A stretch of 64,000 bases of DNA from Senegalimassilia sp003474385 (GCF_003474385.1 NZ_QUCY01000009.1:1-64000), one strand, 5' to 3'; positions 35,101-43,669 are shown, counted from the first letter of the stretch. The notes: generated by a model from the sequence alone, not told the origin. Program-made: numbers and translations.

Positions 35101-35902
35101 GGCCACCGGCGAGCCCGCGCTCGATGACGAGGGCGACGAGATCACGGCGTCCACCACCTTCACCGCAGAGGAATCCTGCGGCACGGTAGACGTGACCTTC
35201 ACCTTCGCGGGAGTGAATCTCGCAGGCAAGTCGCTCGTCGCATTTGAGACCATGGAGTTCGGTGGCGCGGAGTACATGGTGCACGCGGACATCGACGACG
35301 TGGAACAAGCGGTCGCCATCGTGGACATCGCCACCAATGCGCGCGATGCCGAGACCGGCACGAATGTTGGCACCATCGGTGAGCGCGTGAAGCTCATCGA
35401 CGCGGTTGCCTACACCGGACTCGCGCCGGGCAGCTCCTACAAGCTGTTCACCATGCTCATGGACAAGGCTACCGGAAACCCGCTTACGGGCGATGACGGC
35501 CTGCCCATCGTGGGAACGACCGAGTTCGTGCCCGAAACGCTCGATGGCACCATCGACGTAGAGGTTGAGACTGATTCGCGCGAGTTAACGGGGCACGACA
35601 TTGTGTTCTTCGAGAAGCTCTCCGATGCGGAAGAGAATATCATCGCAACGCATGAGGACATCGAGGACGAGGGGCAGACAGTGAGCTTCCCTGAACCCCT
35701 CACCGAACCCGAAAACCCAGGCAAGGGATACCCGAAGACCGGCGCTTTAGCCGAGGTCGATCCCGTCACGGCCAGTGTCGCAGTGATCCTGCTCTGCGGC
35801 ATCGCAGGTGCGACCTACGCCTTTGTACGCCGCTCCCGCAAGCAGACCGACGCCATCGCCGAGATGGAAGAGGGAGTATTGGCTGGAGCCGACGAGGATT
35901 AA
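32141..35902 (+). CDS. Cell-wall-anchored adhesin: thioester, SpaA and VaFE repeats
   Basis: A 1253-aa surface protein. Signal peptide 1-41 (cleavage AFA-AE), then a probable thioester domain (YCGNPSAATPPAGTYT near 85-100) able to bond covalently to host or partner amines. About five SpaA/Cna-B-type domains, each ending in E-x-x-AP-x-GY or similar, and two VaFE-type repeats near 950-1200 follow. The C-terminus has the sorting motif YPKTG, a membrane helix and a basic tail. Isopeptide-forming Lys/Asn/Glu are expected in the repeats. A class B sortase follows. It probably mediates cell contact for transfer or adhesion to the host. Confidence 0.88.
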   Translation: MEVTTIGASGSKALRCLLAALIALSSVIGSLAVSGQSAFAAETASLSIGGKIPYAGYTTTWMYADGEMAYCGNPSAATPPAGTYTKSAINSTSGRDAETIADLWFSYGSPGFDASLWPGTWYDGTAMTDARYAALAHILLSDTFSSNGSYALYGCNESFKEWCRYYVIGFDSSGTMCNDDATGRKISRMQGEVPSNFEAFMLYTGAGNQLILSFKYTPYGKIDLKKVTANEEMCEGNPLYSVEGAVYTVYSNSGLTDVAGSITTDRDGYGILEELEPGSYWVKETKQAPGHALDPTVYPVEVRSDETTRVNGKTVSDIPQSDPVGMLVGKVDADTNESEPEGDATLEGALFTARYYAGDYADAASAEASGAPARTWVFETDADGFAYLADEYKHSGDPLYYQTNGDASIPLGTVLIQETRAPQGYNLDDGHGRDPKVFCVRITQGGAVGESVYTYNSPKVPDTVKRGDFRLVKEVPVEIYDSPSGDMPQEVVRVLVPGVKFELYNDSESAVLSPESGKLVEPGNRVCTITVNENGLATTKDDNANVNGWSKPSDWTGALAYGTYRIHEVIPQDVADAFKAKWGKTLLPVEDWKTTIREEGQYDPPQLVNDHIPQTPLKVVKVDTETGRQVPLPVSFQLEDASGNLVTYTSHYPATDTIDTWTANERGELTLPMLLEEGDYTLKEVEAPYGYVKELEGKAFHVDADYNGWDDPLVIEFSNMPQKATITVAKTDALTGDPVDESVYIVKAAETIQTPDGTIRAHEGEIVATLTTGEDGKATTPELYLGTYTVYEAKAKDGYALDIAEKTVTLEYAGQDVALYDHEEAVTDEPTTPSIKKMDALDPEKAVAGAKFHVWNDEGAFDEEMATDENGVISLAYAKHGTYHIQEVEAPEGYVIADLDDEGKPTVTDFVVNDQGMIEWDETGAMAAQHEFTLENMPKTMKTTATDSESGTHEGQARDELTIVDTIEYTGLIPGNEYTVSGTLMDKATGEPALDDEGDEITASTTFTAEESCGTVDVTFTFAGVNLAGKSLVAFETMEFGGAEYMVHADIDDVEQAVAIVDIATNARDAETGTNVGTIGERVKLIDAVAYTGLAPGSSYKLFTMLMDKATGNPLTGDDGLPIVGTTEFVPETLDGTIDVEVETDSRELTGHDIVFFEKLSDAEENIIATHEDIEDEGQTVSFPEPLTEPENPGKGYPKTGALAEVDPVTASVAVILLCGIAGATYAFVRRSRKQTDAIAEMEEGVLAGADED

Positions 35903-36007
35903 ATCCGACTCTTTGCCCGTGCAGAGAAGCAATAGCTGATGGCAATTGAGCGACAGGGTGGGGCGCTCGACATGCGTCCCACCCTTTTTCGATACAAGGA
36001 GCAAAAG

Positions 36008-36694
36008 ATGGAGAGAATACGAAAGGCGGCGAAGGCCACGAGTGTAATCGTCATCGCCATACTCACAGCGCTTGTTGTCACCGCACTATGCTCACCAGAG
36101 GAAGATTGGACAGAACTGGCTGAGATGATGGAAAGCCTGGATGGTCAAAGTGACCTGGAAAGACAGATTGATTGGGATAATCTCCCGAAAGAGGTAGTCG
36201 CTTGGGTCGAGGTGCCTGGCACGAGCATAGACGAGCCCATCGTCCAAGCATCTCCCAACTCTCCGGACGCATACCTCTACAAAGACGTGTTCGGCGAGGG
36301 GGCATACGGCACGCCTTACATTGACTGCGAATGCTCGATAGATTCTCGCTTCGTCATGGTCTACGGCCACCACATGTCCGATGGTTCCGTGTTCGCAGGC
36401 TTCGCGAGCTTCATAGATGAAGGTTATGCGCAAGAGCATGATGAAATCATCGTCTACAAACGCTCAGGGGAGATTCTTAATCTCAAGCCCATTGCGGTGA
36501 ATATCGTGAGCGCTAGCCAGGAGAGCCTTGTAATAGACCAAGAAACGGAGGTTGCATCTCTTCTTAAATCAGTGGATCTAAAGCTAGCAGAAGCAAGCAG
36601 CGATGGACAACTCTTCGCATTCGCAACCTGCTCTTATCAAACCTGGAACAGCAGAACCGTTGTTTACGCATGCACATCTAGCGTAGCACGTTGA
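36008..36694 (+). CDS. Class B sortase
   Basis: A 228-aa sortase with an N-terminal membrane helix (about residues 8-30). The catalytic His is in VYGHHMSDGSVF, the Cys in FATCSYQTW, and the Arg in NSRTVVYA, the class B pattern. ATG at 36008 is preferred because the longer frame starts before a suitable ribosome site. It follows the YPKTG adhesin by about 100 bp and is its likely dedicated anchoring or polymerising enzyme. Confidence 0.9.
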   Translation: MERIRKAAKATSVIVIAILTALVVTALCSPEEDWTELAEMMESLDGQSDLERQIDWDNLPKEVVAWVEVPGTSIDEPIVQASPNSPDAYLYKDVFGEGAYGTPYIDCECSIDSRFVMVYGHHMSDGSVFAGFASFIDEGYAQEHDEIIVYKRSGEILNLKPIAVNIVSASQESLVIDQETEVASLLKSVDLKLAEASSDGQLFAFATCSYQTWNSRTVVYACTSSVAR

Positions 36695-36903
36695 CGACGA
36701 GCACGACCTCTACTCCAATCCTGCCCGGCCTAGAACGTCCCTTGACTCCTTTGCATCCCGTCATCCCGTCCCGCGCCATCTCCATATGTCAGACCAAGAC
36801 GGCATATGGAGATGGCAAAATACGACTATGCAGAACTTGCACCTTTACTACGAGGACGGCAGCTCTTTTTCTTTGTATTTTACATTTCGTAAGGAAGCGC
36901 GAA

Positions 36904-37257
36904 TTGAACCAACTGGAACACCTGAACGACGCGCTTGCGTACATCGAGGACCATCTGGACGGAACTCTCGATACGGACGAGGCAGCCCGCATTGCAGCTT
37001 GCTCTGCTTACCAGCTGAAGCGGATGTTTCCCTGTCTTGCGGAAATCACGCTCTCGGAATACGTCCGATGTCGTGCCATGACTCGTGTCGCCCAGGACCT
37101 TCTCGGAACCCACGAGAAGGTGATCGACATCGCCCTGCGCTATGGCTACGAGTCACCGAGGGCGTTCTCGAAGGCCTTCCGACGCGTTCATGGGATGTCG
37201 CTGAGCGATGCGTGGCAGCTCGATGCCAAGGTCACGCTTCATCCCCGCTCATATTAG
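36904..37257 (+). CDS. AraC-type regulator, truncated
   Basis: A 117-aa DNA-binding domain of the AraC family with two helix-turn-helices (TDEAARIAACSAYQLKRMF, then KVIDIALRYGYESPRAFSKAFRRVHG). Relatives continue into a GyrI-like effector domain, but a stop cuts this one off right after it. TTG at 36904 follows AAGGAAGCGC; the ATG alternatives lie far upstream in unlike sequence. It may be a functional minimal regulator or a remnant. Confidence 0.6.
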   Translation: MNQLEHLNDALAYIEDHLDGTLDTDEAARIAACSAYQLKRMFPCLAEITLSEYVRCRAMTRVAQDLLGTHEKVIDIALRYGYESPRAFSKAFRRVHGMSLSDAWQLDAKVTLHPRSY

Positions 37258-37375
37258 AATCAACTGAATCGAGATGTCATCGGAGCGCACGTCAACGTTC
37301 AAGATGATTTCATGACAATGCGATGGAGCGCGCAAACAGCCCTACTGAATACAAAGCCGAAAAAAGCTTTGCAAC

Positions 37376-39100
37376 CTAACTCTCGAATGAGCAGAGAGCA
37401 CATTGCTGTTGTGCAAGAAGTGGCGACACAGGGCCTCGACTCAGCGCTACGAATGACTTGGTTGCACGCGATATTGCGGTGTAAAGCCGCCTTCTCCACA
37501 AATCTGTTTCACCAAGAGCCGTCTTCGAGACGTCGACTAAAATCACATGGTCGAATTCGAGCCCTTTAGCCTCTTCAAGCGTCAGTACCCTGATATCATC
37601 CAAAGGCTTCACGCTTGCGTATTCGCGATACTCAGCAATTTTCAACTGGACGCGCTCCAATTCTTCTGTTTGAAGCGTGATGATAGCCGCTGACTCTGTG
37701 GCGTATTCACCCGCAACGATTCTCTCGATCTCAGATGCGAGTGCTTCTCTGTAGGAGTCGTTATCCTTGCATTCCAAGATTCGTGGCTCAGAGCCATTTC
37801 TTTGGATCGATTCGATGCGAAGATGTTCGTTGAGATCGGCAAATGATGCGAACAGTCGCGTAATCTCCACTGTTGACCGATAGCTTATAGCGAGATGCGC
37901 CTCGCTGACTGACCCCTTGTGCTTTGCGAACAGTTCCCGTATCTCATCGAAGGAAGCCAATCCTTCGGAAAGAGCCTGATTCGGATCCCCTAAGAGCAGA
38001 AAGCGAGCGCGACAATAGTACGAGGCGATGACGTTAAGCTGTTCAAGGGTGTAATCTTGAACCTCGTCTATGAGCACGTACCTTATGTTCTCGGCTTCCA
38101 GGCACGCCTCGGCCGGTTCCTCCTTTCCCAACTCGCTCTTGACAAGATCAAGCATCTCGTCAGGCATAAGCGATGCGCCTTCGACTGCCGAAAGCCCCGA
38201 TATCTCTTCCTTCAAGCTATTCCACGTATGCATGCGCGGGTTCTTCTCGCCAAGCTCCGGGAGCACGTTCTCGATGTATTCCTGAAACATGACATTCGGT
38301 GTTATAAGCACCACGTTCTCTGGTTTCAGGCTGCCGCGGTTCTGGAAGAACAGGTACGCCAAGCGTTGAAGCATAACCGAGGTCTTTCCGCTGCCGGCAA
38401 CGCCCGACACCAGGATCGCAGACGCGTCGGGAGCGCGCACGATCGCGTTCTGCTCCTTCTGGATTGTCGCCGTGATTTCTTCCATGCGCGAAGAGCGGGC
38501 CCGTGACAACGACTCAATGAGCAGGTCATCCTGCAAGGCGATGTCTGTGTCGAAGTACGCGATGAGCTCGCTGCCGTCTATCTTGAATTGCCGCCGAAGG
38601 TCAAGATCCGCCTCGATCGTCTTCCCGTTGGCCTCATAGGAAACCCTTCCCTGCGACTGGCTGTAATACACCTCGGCAACGGGAGATCTCCAGTCGTAGA
38701 CCAGCTGCCCTTTCTCCTTGTCCGAAAAGCCGACGGCTCCAAGATATATCTCCCGAGGCTTGCTTCGGTTGGGAAACCGCAAGATCAGCTTCGCGAAGTA
38801 TGGCCTTTTCAGCAGAAGGGAAATGGCTTTGGCTTTTTCGATGTTTATCCGCCGTTCGTTTTCATGTTGCTTGATTATGGAGTTGGCGGCCTCGTATGCG
38901 GCAAGCGTCTCAATGGTGGCCGATGCGTCGGTGAAATCTGGCCTGATGTCTTCCATCATGGAAGACCTATCTGACCTCGCATTGGATTCGATCTTTTCGA
39001 TCCTATGCGTAATTGCCTCATTGGTCTTCGAGAGATCGGAATGCACCTCCCTCAAGTGCTTCTGCTCGGAATCGAATACGGGATCGCTTGAACGCACCAT
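37376..39100 (-). CDS. HelD/UvrD-like superfamily 1 helicase
   Basis: A 574-aa SF1 ATPase. A coiled-coil N-terminus (residues 1-90) precedes the split motor: Walker A GVAGSGKTSVML near 235, motif II VLIDEVQDYT near 345, motif III LLLGDPNQALS near 372, motif IV-like AISYRST near 410, and motifs V-VI VLTLEEAKGLEFDHVILVD and RLYTAISRA at the end. The long N-terminal arm resembles HelD, which removes stalled RNA polymerase, but its length is shorter than usual (about 700+ aa). It is monocistronic on the minus strand. Confidence 0.82.
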   Translation of the reverse strand: MVRSSDPVFDSEQKHLREVHSDLSKTNEAITHRIEKIESNARSDRSSMMEDIRPDFTDASATIETLAAYEAANSIIKQHENERRINIEKAKAISLLLKRPYFAKLILRFPNRSKPREIYLGAVGFSDKEKGQLVYDWRSPVAEVYYSQSQGRVSYEANGKTIEADLDLRRQFKIDGSELIAYFDTDIALQDDLLIESLSRARSSRMEEITATIQKEQNAIVRAPDASAILVSGVAGSGKTSVMLQRLAYLFFQNRGSLKPENVVLITPNVMFQEYIENVLPELGEKNPRMHTWNSLKEEISGLSAVEGASLMPDEMLDLVKSELGKEEPAEACLEAENIRYVLIDEVQDYTLEQLNVIASYYCRARFLLLGDPNQALSEGLASFDEIRELFAKHKGSVSEAHLAISYRSTVEITRLFASFADLNEHLRIESIQRNGSEPRILECKDNDSYREALASEIERIVAGEYATESAAIITLQTEELERVQLKIAEYREYASVKPLDDIRVLTLEEAKGLEFDHVILVDVSKTALGETDLWRRRLYTAISRATKSFVALSRGPVSPLLAQQQCALCSFES

Positions 39101-39156
39101 TGCTCTCCTCTCGCACGAACGACAAATCGGCCTCGTATGCGCTCTTGGCCCAAAAG

Positions 39157-39174
39157 CTTTCGTTTAAACGAAAG
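39157..39174. promoter_or_regulatory. 18-bp palindrome upstream of the helicase
   Basis: CTTTCGTTTAAACGAAAG is a perfect 18-bp palindrome 57 bp before the helicase start, inside the gene-free spacer 39101-39443. It is a likely repressor site. A TATAAT at about 39263 could be a further promoter. Confidence 0.55.
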
Positions 39175-39443
39175 AAAAACCCATCGGCGAATAAAAGACC
39201 ATCGTCGAGGATATACAAGCAATCTCGAAAAATGCAGCCTGTTTTTTCGGGGATAAATCACGGTATAATTAAGATGCAAGAAGAGAAGCGGTGCTTCGGA
39301 TGCTAAAAAGCATCTCTCGATGTAGGTATTTGCCGCCGTGCTGGTTAATTCAATCGAAGCGCGAAACTGCCCGAATCGGAAAACATTTCATTGAACAGAT
39401 ATTAATGCAAAGAATCAGGAGTCAAGGGGTCGGTTCTCTTGAC

Positions 39444-39767
39444 TCATTGATCCATGTGCTTCGCGCCCCAATCGCACATGGCATCAAGCACTGGATAGAG
39501 CGTCTCGCCTTCCGGCGTGAGGGAGTATTCGGTCTTCGGCGGTACAACGGGGTAGACCACACGCTTTATGAGGCCGTCTTGCTCAAGCTCGCGAAGCTGC
39601 TGAGCCAGCATCTTGTCGGTCGCCTTCGGGATGCGCCGATGCAGCTCGCTGTATCTCAGCGTGTTCCCCTTGAGGTGCCAGAGTATCACGGCCTTGTACT
39701 TCCCGCCGATGAGCGAGATGGTCGCATCCACCGGGCAGTTGAACTCCCGCTTCGCATGAACGCCCAT
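39444..39767 (-). CDS. HxlR-family transcriptional regulator
   Basis: A 107-aa winged-helix regulator of the HxlR type: a cysteine near the N-terminus (NCPVDATISLIGGKYKAVIL), the core YSELHRRIPKATDKMLAQQLRELEQDGLI and a wing YSLTPEGETL. The Cys is the typical quinone/electrophile sensor. It is divergent from the nitroreductase gene, and its operator lies between them (39784-39810). Confidence 0.88.
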   Translation of the reverse strand: MGVHAKREFNCPVDATISLIGGKYKAVILWHLKGNTLRYSELHRRIPKATDKMLAQQLRELEQDGLIKRVVYPVVPPKTEYSLTPEGETLYPVLDAMCDWGAKHMDQ

Positions 39768-39783
39768 GCATCCTCCTTACTAT

Positions 39784-39810
39784 CTATTTGGGAAGTATAT
39801 ACCCAAATAG
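39784..39810. promoter_or_regulatory. HxlR operator between hxlR and nitroreductase
   Basis: CTATTTGGG (39784-39792) and CCCAAATAG (39802-39810) form a perfect inverted repeat around AAGTATATA in the divergent promoter region. It fits an HxlR dimer site. Confidence 0.7.
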
Positions 39811-39880
39811 TACATTCTTCCCAACGTGAAATCGGAAGCTATCCTTGGATGCAGAAACCTGTCGAAGAGAGGAGCTTTCC

Positions 39881-40393
39881 ATGGATTTCCTAGATCTAGC
39901 AAAGAAACGGTATTCGGTACGGTCATATAAGAAAACGCCTGTAGAAGAGGAGAAGGTCGCCTGCATCTTGGAAGCAGCGCGGGTGGCCCCGTCGGCTGCC
40001 AACCTACAGCCGACACGCCTTGTCGTCATCGACAACGCGGAGGGAATGGAAAAGCTCAGCCGTGCGGCAAATGTCTACAGCGCGCCTCTCGCCATCATCG
40101 TGTGCGCGGACCACGCGAAAGCTTGGAAGCGCCCAGCTGACGGCAAGAGCACTGTTGACATCGATGCGTCAATCGCCACCGACCACATGATGATGGAGGC
40201 AACAAGCCTCGGGCTTGGGAGCGTGTGGATATGCTGGTTCGACCCCGAAGTCGTCGCCCACGAGTTCGGCCTTCCCGAAACCTTTGAGCCGATAAACGTG
40301 CTTGCCATCGGCTACAGTGACGAGCCCGCAAAATCTCCCGACCGACACGCGACCGAGAGAATACCTGTTGGAGAGCTTCTGGCATGCCATTAG
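39881..40393 (+). CDS. Nitroreductase-family protein
   Basis: A 170-aa FMN-dependent nitroreductase-like protein. AKKRYSVRSYKKTPV (residues 6-20) is the FMN-binding motif, AARVAPSAANLQPTRLVVID (about 35-54) contacts the flavin, and LGLGSVWICWFDP near 108 is the family's dimer region. ATG at 39881 follows GAGGAGCTTTCC. It is controlled by the divergent HxlR regulator, so it probably responds to electrophiles or quinones. Confidence 0.88.
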   Translation: MDFLDLAKKRYSVRSYKKTPVEEEKVACILEAARVAPSAANLQPTRLVVIDNAEGMEKLSRAANVYSAPLAIIVCADHAKAWKRPADGKSTVDIDASIATDHMMMEATSLGLGSVWICWFDPEVVAHEFGLPETFEPINVLAIGYSDEPAKSPDRHATERIPVGELLACH

Positions 40394-40441
40394 GCGTTTT
40401 CTTGGCATAGAATAATGCATCCAGCAAATAGGTAGGTGATC

Positions 40442-41047
40442 ATGGCCACATTCTATGTCGCGCGACATGGACAGACGTTGCTGAACGTGCTTGGAAGAGC
40501 GCAAGGTTGGTGTGACTCTCCATTAACTACGGAAGGCGAAGATGCCGCAGCGGGCTTAGGCAGCTCGCTCAAAACTGTTCCGCTGCATGCCGCTTATGCA
40601 AGCGACACTATGCGGGCGGTCCAGACGGCACGGATTTGCCTTGAAGCTGCTGGTCAGGGGTTTTGCCCCGTCGTCGAAGACGCCCGCCTGAGGGAATGGT
40701 GCTTGGGCTCGATGGAGGCCGAATCCAACGACGTATTCGCAAGACGGGTTTCGGAATGGATCGGACCTCCGAACTCTATGGACGACATGAACCGAAGACT
40801 GCCGGAGATCGCCGAGGCGTTAAGGGCGCATGACGAAACCCGCACTGCCGAATCGTTTCAATCAATAGCCAATAGGGCAATGGGGTTCCTGAAAGATGCC
40901 GCTGAGCTACATGGGAGCGACTCGAACATATTGGTCGTGACCCATGCCTTCCTTATTAAAACGATGCTGTTCGTCATCGAGCCAGAAAGACTGGATGCGC
41001 TAGGCAAGATAGACAATGGCTCATTCGTGAAGTTGTGTATTGAGTGA
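40442..41047 (+). CDS. Histidine phosphatase superfamily protein
   Basis: A 201-aa phosphoglycerate-mutase-like phosphatase. The catalytic histidine lies in YVARHGQTLLN (residues 4-14), SDTMRAVQTA is the second Arg motif, and the acid/base His is in VVTHAFLIKTM near 165. It hydrolyses small phosphate esters; the substrate is unknown. The start at 40442 is favoured by AGGTG upstream. A strong hairpin overlaps its stop. Confidence 0.85.
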   Translation: MATFYVARHGQTLLNVLGRAQGWCDSPLTTEGEDAAAGLGSSLKTVPLHAAYASDTMRAVQTARICLEAAGQGFCPVVEDARLREWCLGSMEAESNDVFARRVSEWIGPPNSMDDMNRRLPEIAEALRAHDETRTAESFQSIANRAMGFLKDAAELHGSDSNILVVTHAFLIKTMLFVIEPERLDALGKIDNGSFVKLCIE

Positions 41048-41117
41048 GCAAAAGGGGCGTTCCAAAATGCTCATTGCCTCTTGAACGCCCCTTTTGCTCA
41101 CCCCCCCCCTTTTTTTT
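41045..41117 (+). terminator. Strong terminator with C9 and T8 tracts
   Basis: TGAGCAAAAGGGGCGTT (41045-41061) pairs perfectly with AACGCCCCTTTTGCTCA (41084-41100). The 5' arm overlaps the phosphatase stop codon. Nine C and eight T follow, then a third copy of GCTCACTC. Confidence 0.8.
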
Positions 41118-41176
41118 GCTCACTCATATTTGCGCAGGTGCTCTTTGGCTCTTTCGATGGTCATGGATCATCCTTC

Positions 41177-41770
41177 CTATTGCATGCTCAAACGCCCGAA
41201 ATCGTCCCACTCGCCGTAAAGCTTTCCTTGGCGCGTTGCTTCGATGAGACGATCGAGTCGTTTTCGGTATTCATCGGGCCGTGATCGTACTCGTTGGATA
41301 TTGTCGGCCCGGACGCGCTGATAAAGTGGCGGAAAGCTCTTGAAGCGCGTCCACAAACGGGCTTTCTTGAGCTCCCCTTCTATGCCTTCGTAGATGCGGA
41401 AGCTGCGCGGGCCCATCGCGGGAAGGCAGGCGCGCCCAACATCTGTCATCTTGCCTAATCGCTCAAGACGCCGTACCCGCTCCTTGTTGAGCTCCGACCA
41501 CGAGCTTCCTCGCGAGCGTGGCGTAAAGCGCTGAAGCGCGCCGCAGCCTTCGAAGGACTTCAGATGTCCATCTATCCATCCGAAGCAGAGAGCCTCTTCC
41601 ACAGCATCCAAATAGGCGAAGGCATCCTCTGTGGGTCTACCGCGCTTCAGCTTGAGCCAGCATTCGCGCTCGCTGCCATGATTGTTTTCGAGCCAGCAAC
41701 GAAATTCTTCCCGCGTATGCGCGATATCGACGTTTTCGAGCTCGTCGAATTCTCTTGGTTCAGCCGCCAT
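41177..41770 (-). CDS. YdeI/OmpD-associated family protein
   Basis: A 197-aa protein of the YdeI (bacteriocin-protection) family: REFRCWLENNHGSERECWLKLKRG near residue 20, DAVEEALCFGWIDG near 55, and RFTPRSRGSSWSELNKERVRRLERLG near 80. The molecular function is not established. It lies 1 bp after the HxlR regulator on the same strand, so both are one operon. Confidence 0.85.
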   Translation of the reverse strand: MAAEPREFDELENVDIAHTREEFRCWLENNHGSERECWLKLKRGRPTEDAFAYLDAVEEALCFGWIDGHLKSFEGCGALQRFTPRSRGSSWSELNKERVRRLERLGKMTDVGRACLPAMGPRSFRIYEGIEGELKKARLWTRFKSFPPLYQRVRADNIQRVRSRPDEYRKRLDRLIEATRQGKLYGEWDDFGRLSMQ

Positions 41771-41771
41771 C

Positions 41772-42104
41772 TTAGAGTCCCAACTCCTCTTCTCCCCATT
41801 GCTTCATGGCGAGCAGGATGGGAATGAAGCTCTCGCCCTGCTCCGTTAGCGTGTACTCGACGCGTGGAGGCACCTCGCCGAAGTCGGTGCGCACGAGGAA
41901 ACCATCATCCACGAGTTCCTTGAGCTGCTTTGAGAGCGTGGATTCGGATATGTTGCCGATGCAACGCCTAAGCTGCCCGAAATGCCTCACATCTTTGAGC
42001 GCAATGTAGAAGAGTATCTCGATCTTCCATTTGCCGCCAATCATGCGTTGAAGCATGGAAACCGACTTGCAGCGCTCTATCTCCTCGCCCTGCCTCCTTG
42101 CCAT
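41772..42104 (-). CDS. HxlR-family transcriptional regulator
   Basis: A 110-aa winged-helix HxlR protein (MIGGKWKIEILFYI, FGQLRRCIGNISESTLSKQLKEL, then YTLTEQGESFIPIL). The usual N-terminal cysteine is present (IERCKSV). It is the first gene of an operon with YdeI and is divergent from the radical SAM gene; a GTACT...AGTAC repeat lies between them at about 42119-42141. Confidence 0.88.
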   Translation of the reverse strand: MARRQGEEIERCKSVSMLQRMIGGKWKIEILFYIALKDVRHFGQLRRCIGNISESTLSKQLKELVDDGFLVRTDFGEVPPRVEYTLTEQGESFIPILLAMKQWGEEELGL

Positions 42105-42221
42105 AAACCCAACTCCTATGTACTACAAAAAATATCAGTACTTCCAATTCTAGAGCTTCATTTGCATGATGGATGCGACAAGCCTAATCCTCATATGAGG
42201 ATCCGAAGCAAGGAGCACATC

Positions 42222-43154
42222 ATGCATTACACGGGAACAATCTGGAGGCCGCCCTATGAGGCCGATTCCCTCATCTTGGAAGCGACTGCGGGATGCACAC
42301 ATCGTGCTTGCAAATTCTGCACGCTCTACGACGAGCTTCCCTTCAAATTTAAAGCATCGGAACTATCCACGATAGAATCCGACCTCCTTGAGGCGCAGAC
42401 ATGGTTCCACGATCCGCTGTCGAAGATTGAGACGCGCCTTTTCAGCCTTCCAACATCCAAACGTTGCCGCGTCTTTCTTGCAGGTGCTAACCCGTTTGCC
42501 CTTAAGGCGAAGCGTCTGCTCGAGATTGCCGATCTCGTTCGCAAGTATTTTCCGTGGTGTAGGACAATCGGCTGTTTCGCGCGCGTGACAGATGTCGCCT
42601 CGAAAACAGGCGAGGAGCTTGCAGCCCTTCGCGAAGCGGGATACACCGGCCTCACCATCGGGATAGAGACGGGAGATGATGCCGCCCTTGCCTTCATGAA
42701 CAAAGGTTACGCAGCGCAAGACATCATTGCGCAGTGTGCACGCCTGGATGCGGCGGACATCGCCTATGCCTTCTTTTATCTCGCGGGAATCTCAGGGAAA
42801 GGACGTGGTATCGAGGGCGCGCGGCTCACGGCGGCAGTCTGCAATCAAACGCGCCCCTCCCTCATCGGAGCGAACATGCTCACCATCTACAAAAACTCCG
42901 AGCTTTACCAGGAGATTCTGGCTGGCAACTGGGAGGAAGAAACGGAGATCGAGAAGTATCAGGAAATCAAAGCTCTCGTCGAAGGTCTGGAAATTCCCGT
43001 GGAATTCGCCATGCTCGGTGCATCGAATCCCGTGATGTTACAAGGCAGATTGCTCAAGCAACGTGCGCAAATCGTTGCAACCCTCGACCGTGTGATAGAA
43101 GAAATCGGAGAGGACAAGCTGCGCCTCTATCGCACGAACCTGAAGCACCTGTGA
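42222..43154 (+). CDS. Radical SAM protein
   Basis: A 310-aa radical SAM enzyme. The cluster-binding motif is ATAGCTHRACKFCTLY at about residues 18-33 (CxxxCxxC), and GYTGLTIGIETGDD near 135-150 is an SAM-binding region. ATG at 42222 follows AAGGAGCACAT; the upstream ATG at 42195 lacks a site. Related proteins in Coriobacteriia and Clostridia are annotated only as radical SAM; the substrate is unknown. It is divergent from an HxlR regulator. Confidence 0.85.
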   Translation: MHYTGTIWRPPYEADSLILEATAGCTHRACKFCTLYDELPFKFKASELSTIESDLLEAQTWFHDPLSKIETRLFSLPTSKRCRVFLAGANPFALKAKRLLEIADLVRKYFPWCRTIGCFARVTDVASKTGEELAALREAGYTGLTIGIETGDDAALAFMNKGYAAQDIIAQCARLDAADIAYAFFYLAGISGKGRGIEGARLTAAVCNQTRPSLIGANMLTIYKNSELYQEILAGNWEEETEIEKYQEIKALVEGLEIPVEFAMLGASNPVMLQGRLLKQRAQIVATLDRVIEEIGEDKLRLYRTNLKHL

Positions 43155-43210
43155 TGCGTTTGGGTATTCAAGCAAGCATTCCTTAATACCGTCGTTTCTC
43201 ACGCATAACC

Positions 43211-43669
43211 TTATGCTGCACTTCCGAGCTCGCTGAGCGCCTTTAGGGTCGCGTCCACGTTCTCGGCATGCCAGTTCTTGTACCCACCTGCATACTGCGA
43301 GGCATAAATACCAGAAAGACGGCTGTCGCTCAGCCCCTTCTGCTGTGAGGTAAGACGGACGCTGCCGCCGCTCGTTTCGATGTCGATGATCACATTGAGC
43401 AGGTCGTTGGTAAGCTTCACGGATTCAATGTCTGCATAGGGAACAACGAGTGAGACGTCCCGTTCCAACGTTCCCCAAAAGGACTCGAATGGAAGCAGGA
43501 TGAGCTCGTTCTCGCACATCTGGAGAACCGCCACATCCCATGTTTCGAAAAAGCGGACGATCTTTTCGCTCAGATCCCCCGCTGCGCCTTTGACGATGAT
43601 GCACCTATCTTCCAGGGGTTCATATCCTGCTTCTATCGCATATTCCCAAACCTTTTCCTCACGCGCCAT
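43211..43669 (-). CDS. Hypothetical protein, 152 aa
   Basis: A soluble mixed alpha/beta protein, no recognised family. The middle (YADIESVKLTNDLLNVIIDIETSGGSVRLTSQQKG) resembles the strands of PH-like (bPH) domains. The DUF6440-like gene upstream on the same strand starts 32 bp before it, so the two are probably co-transcribed. Confidence 0.65.
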   Translation of the reverse strand: MAREEKVWEYAIEAGYEPLEDRCIIVKGAAGDLSEKIVRFFETWDVAVLQMCENELILLPFESFWGTLERDVSLVVPYADIESVKLTNDLLNVIIDIETSGGSVRLTSQQKGLSDSRLSGIYASQYAGGYKNWHAENVDATLKALSELGSAA

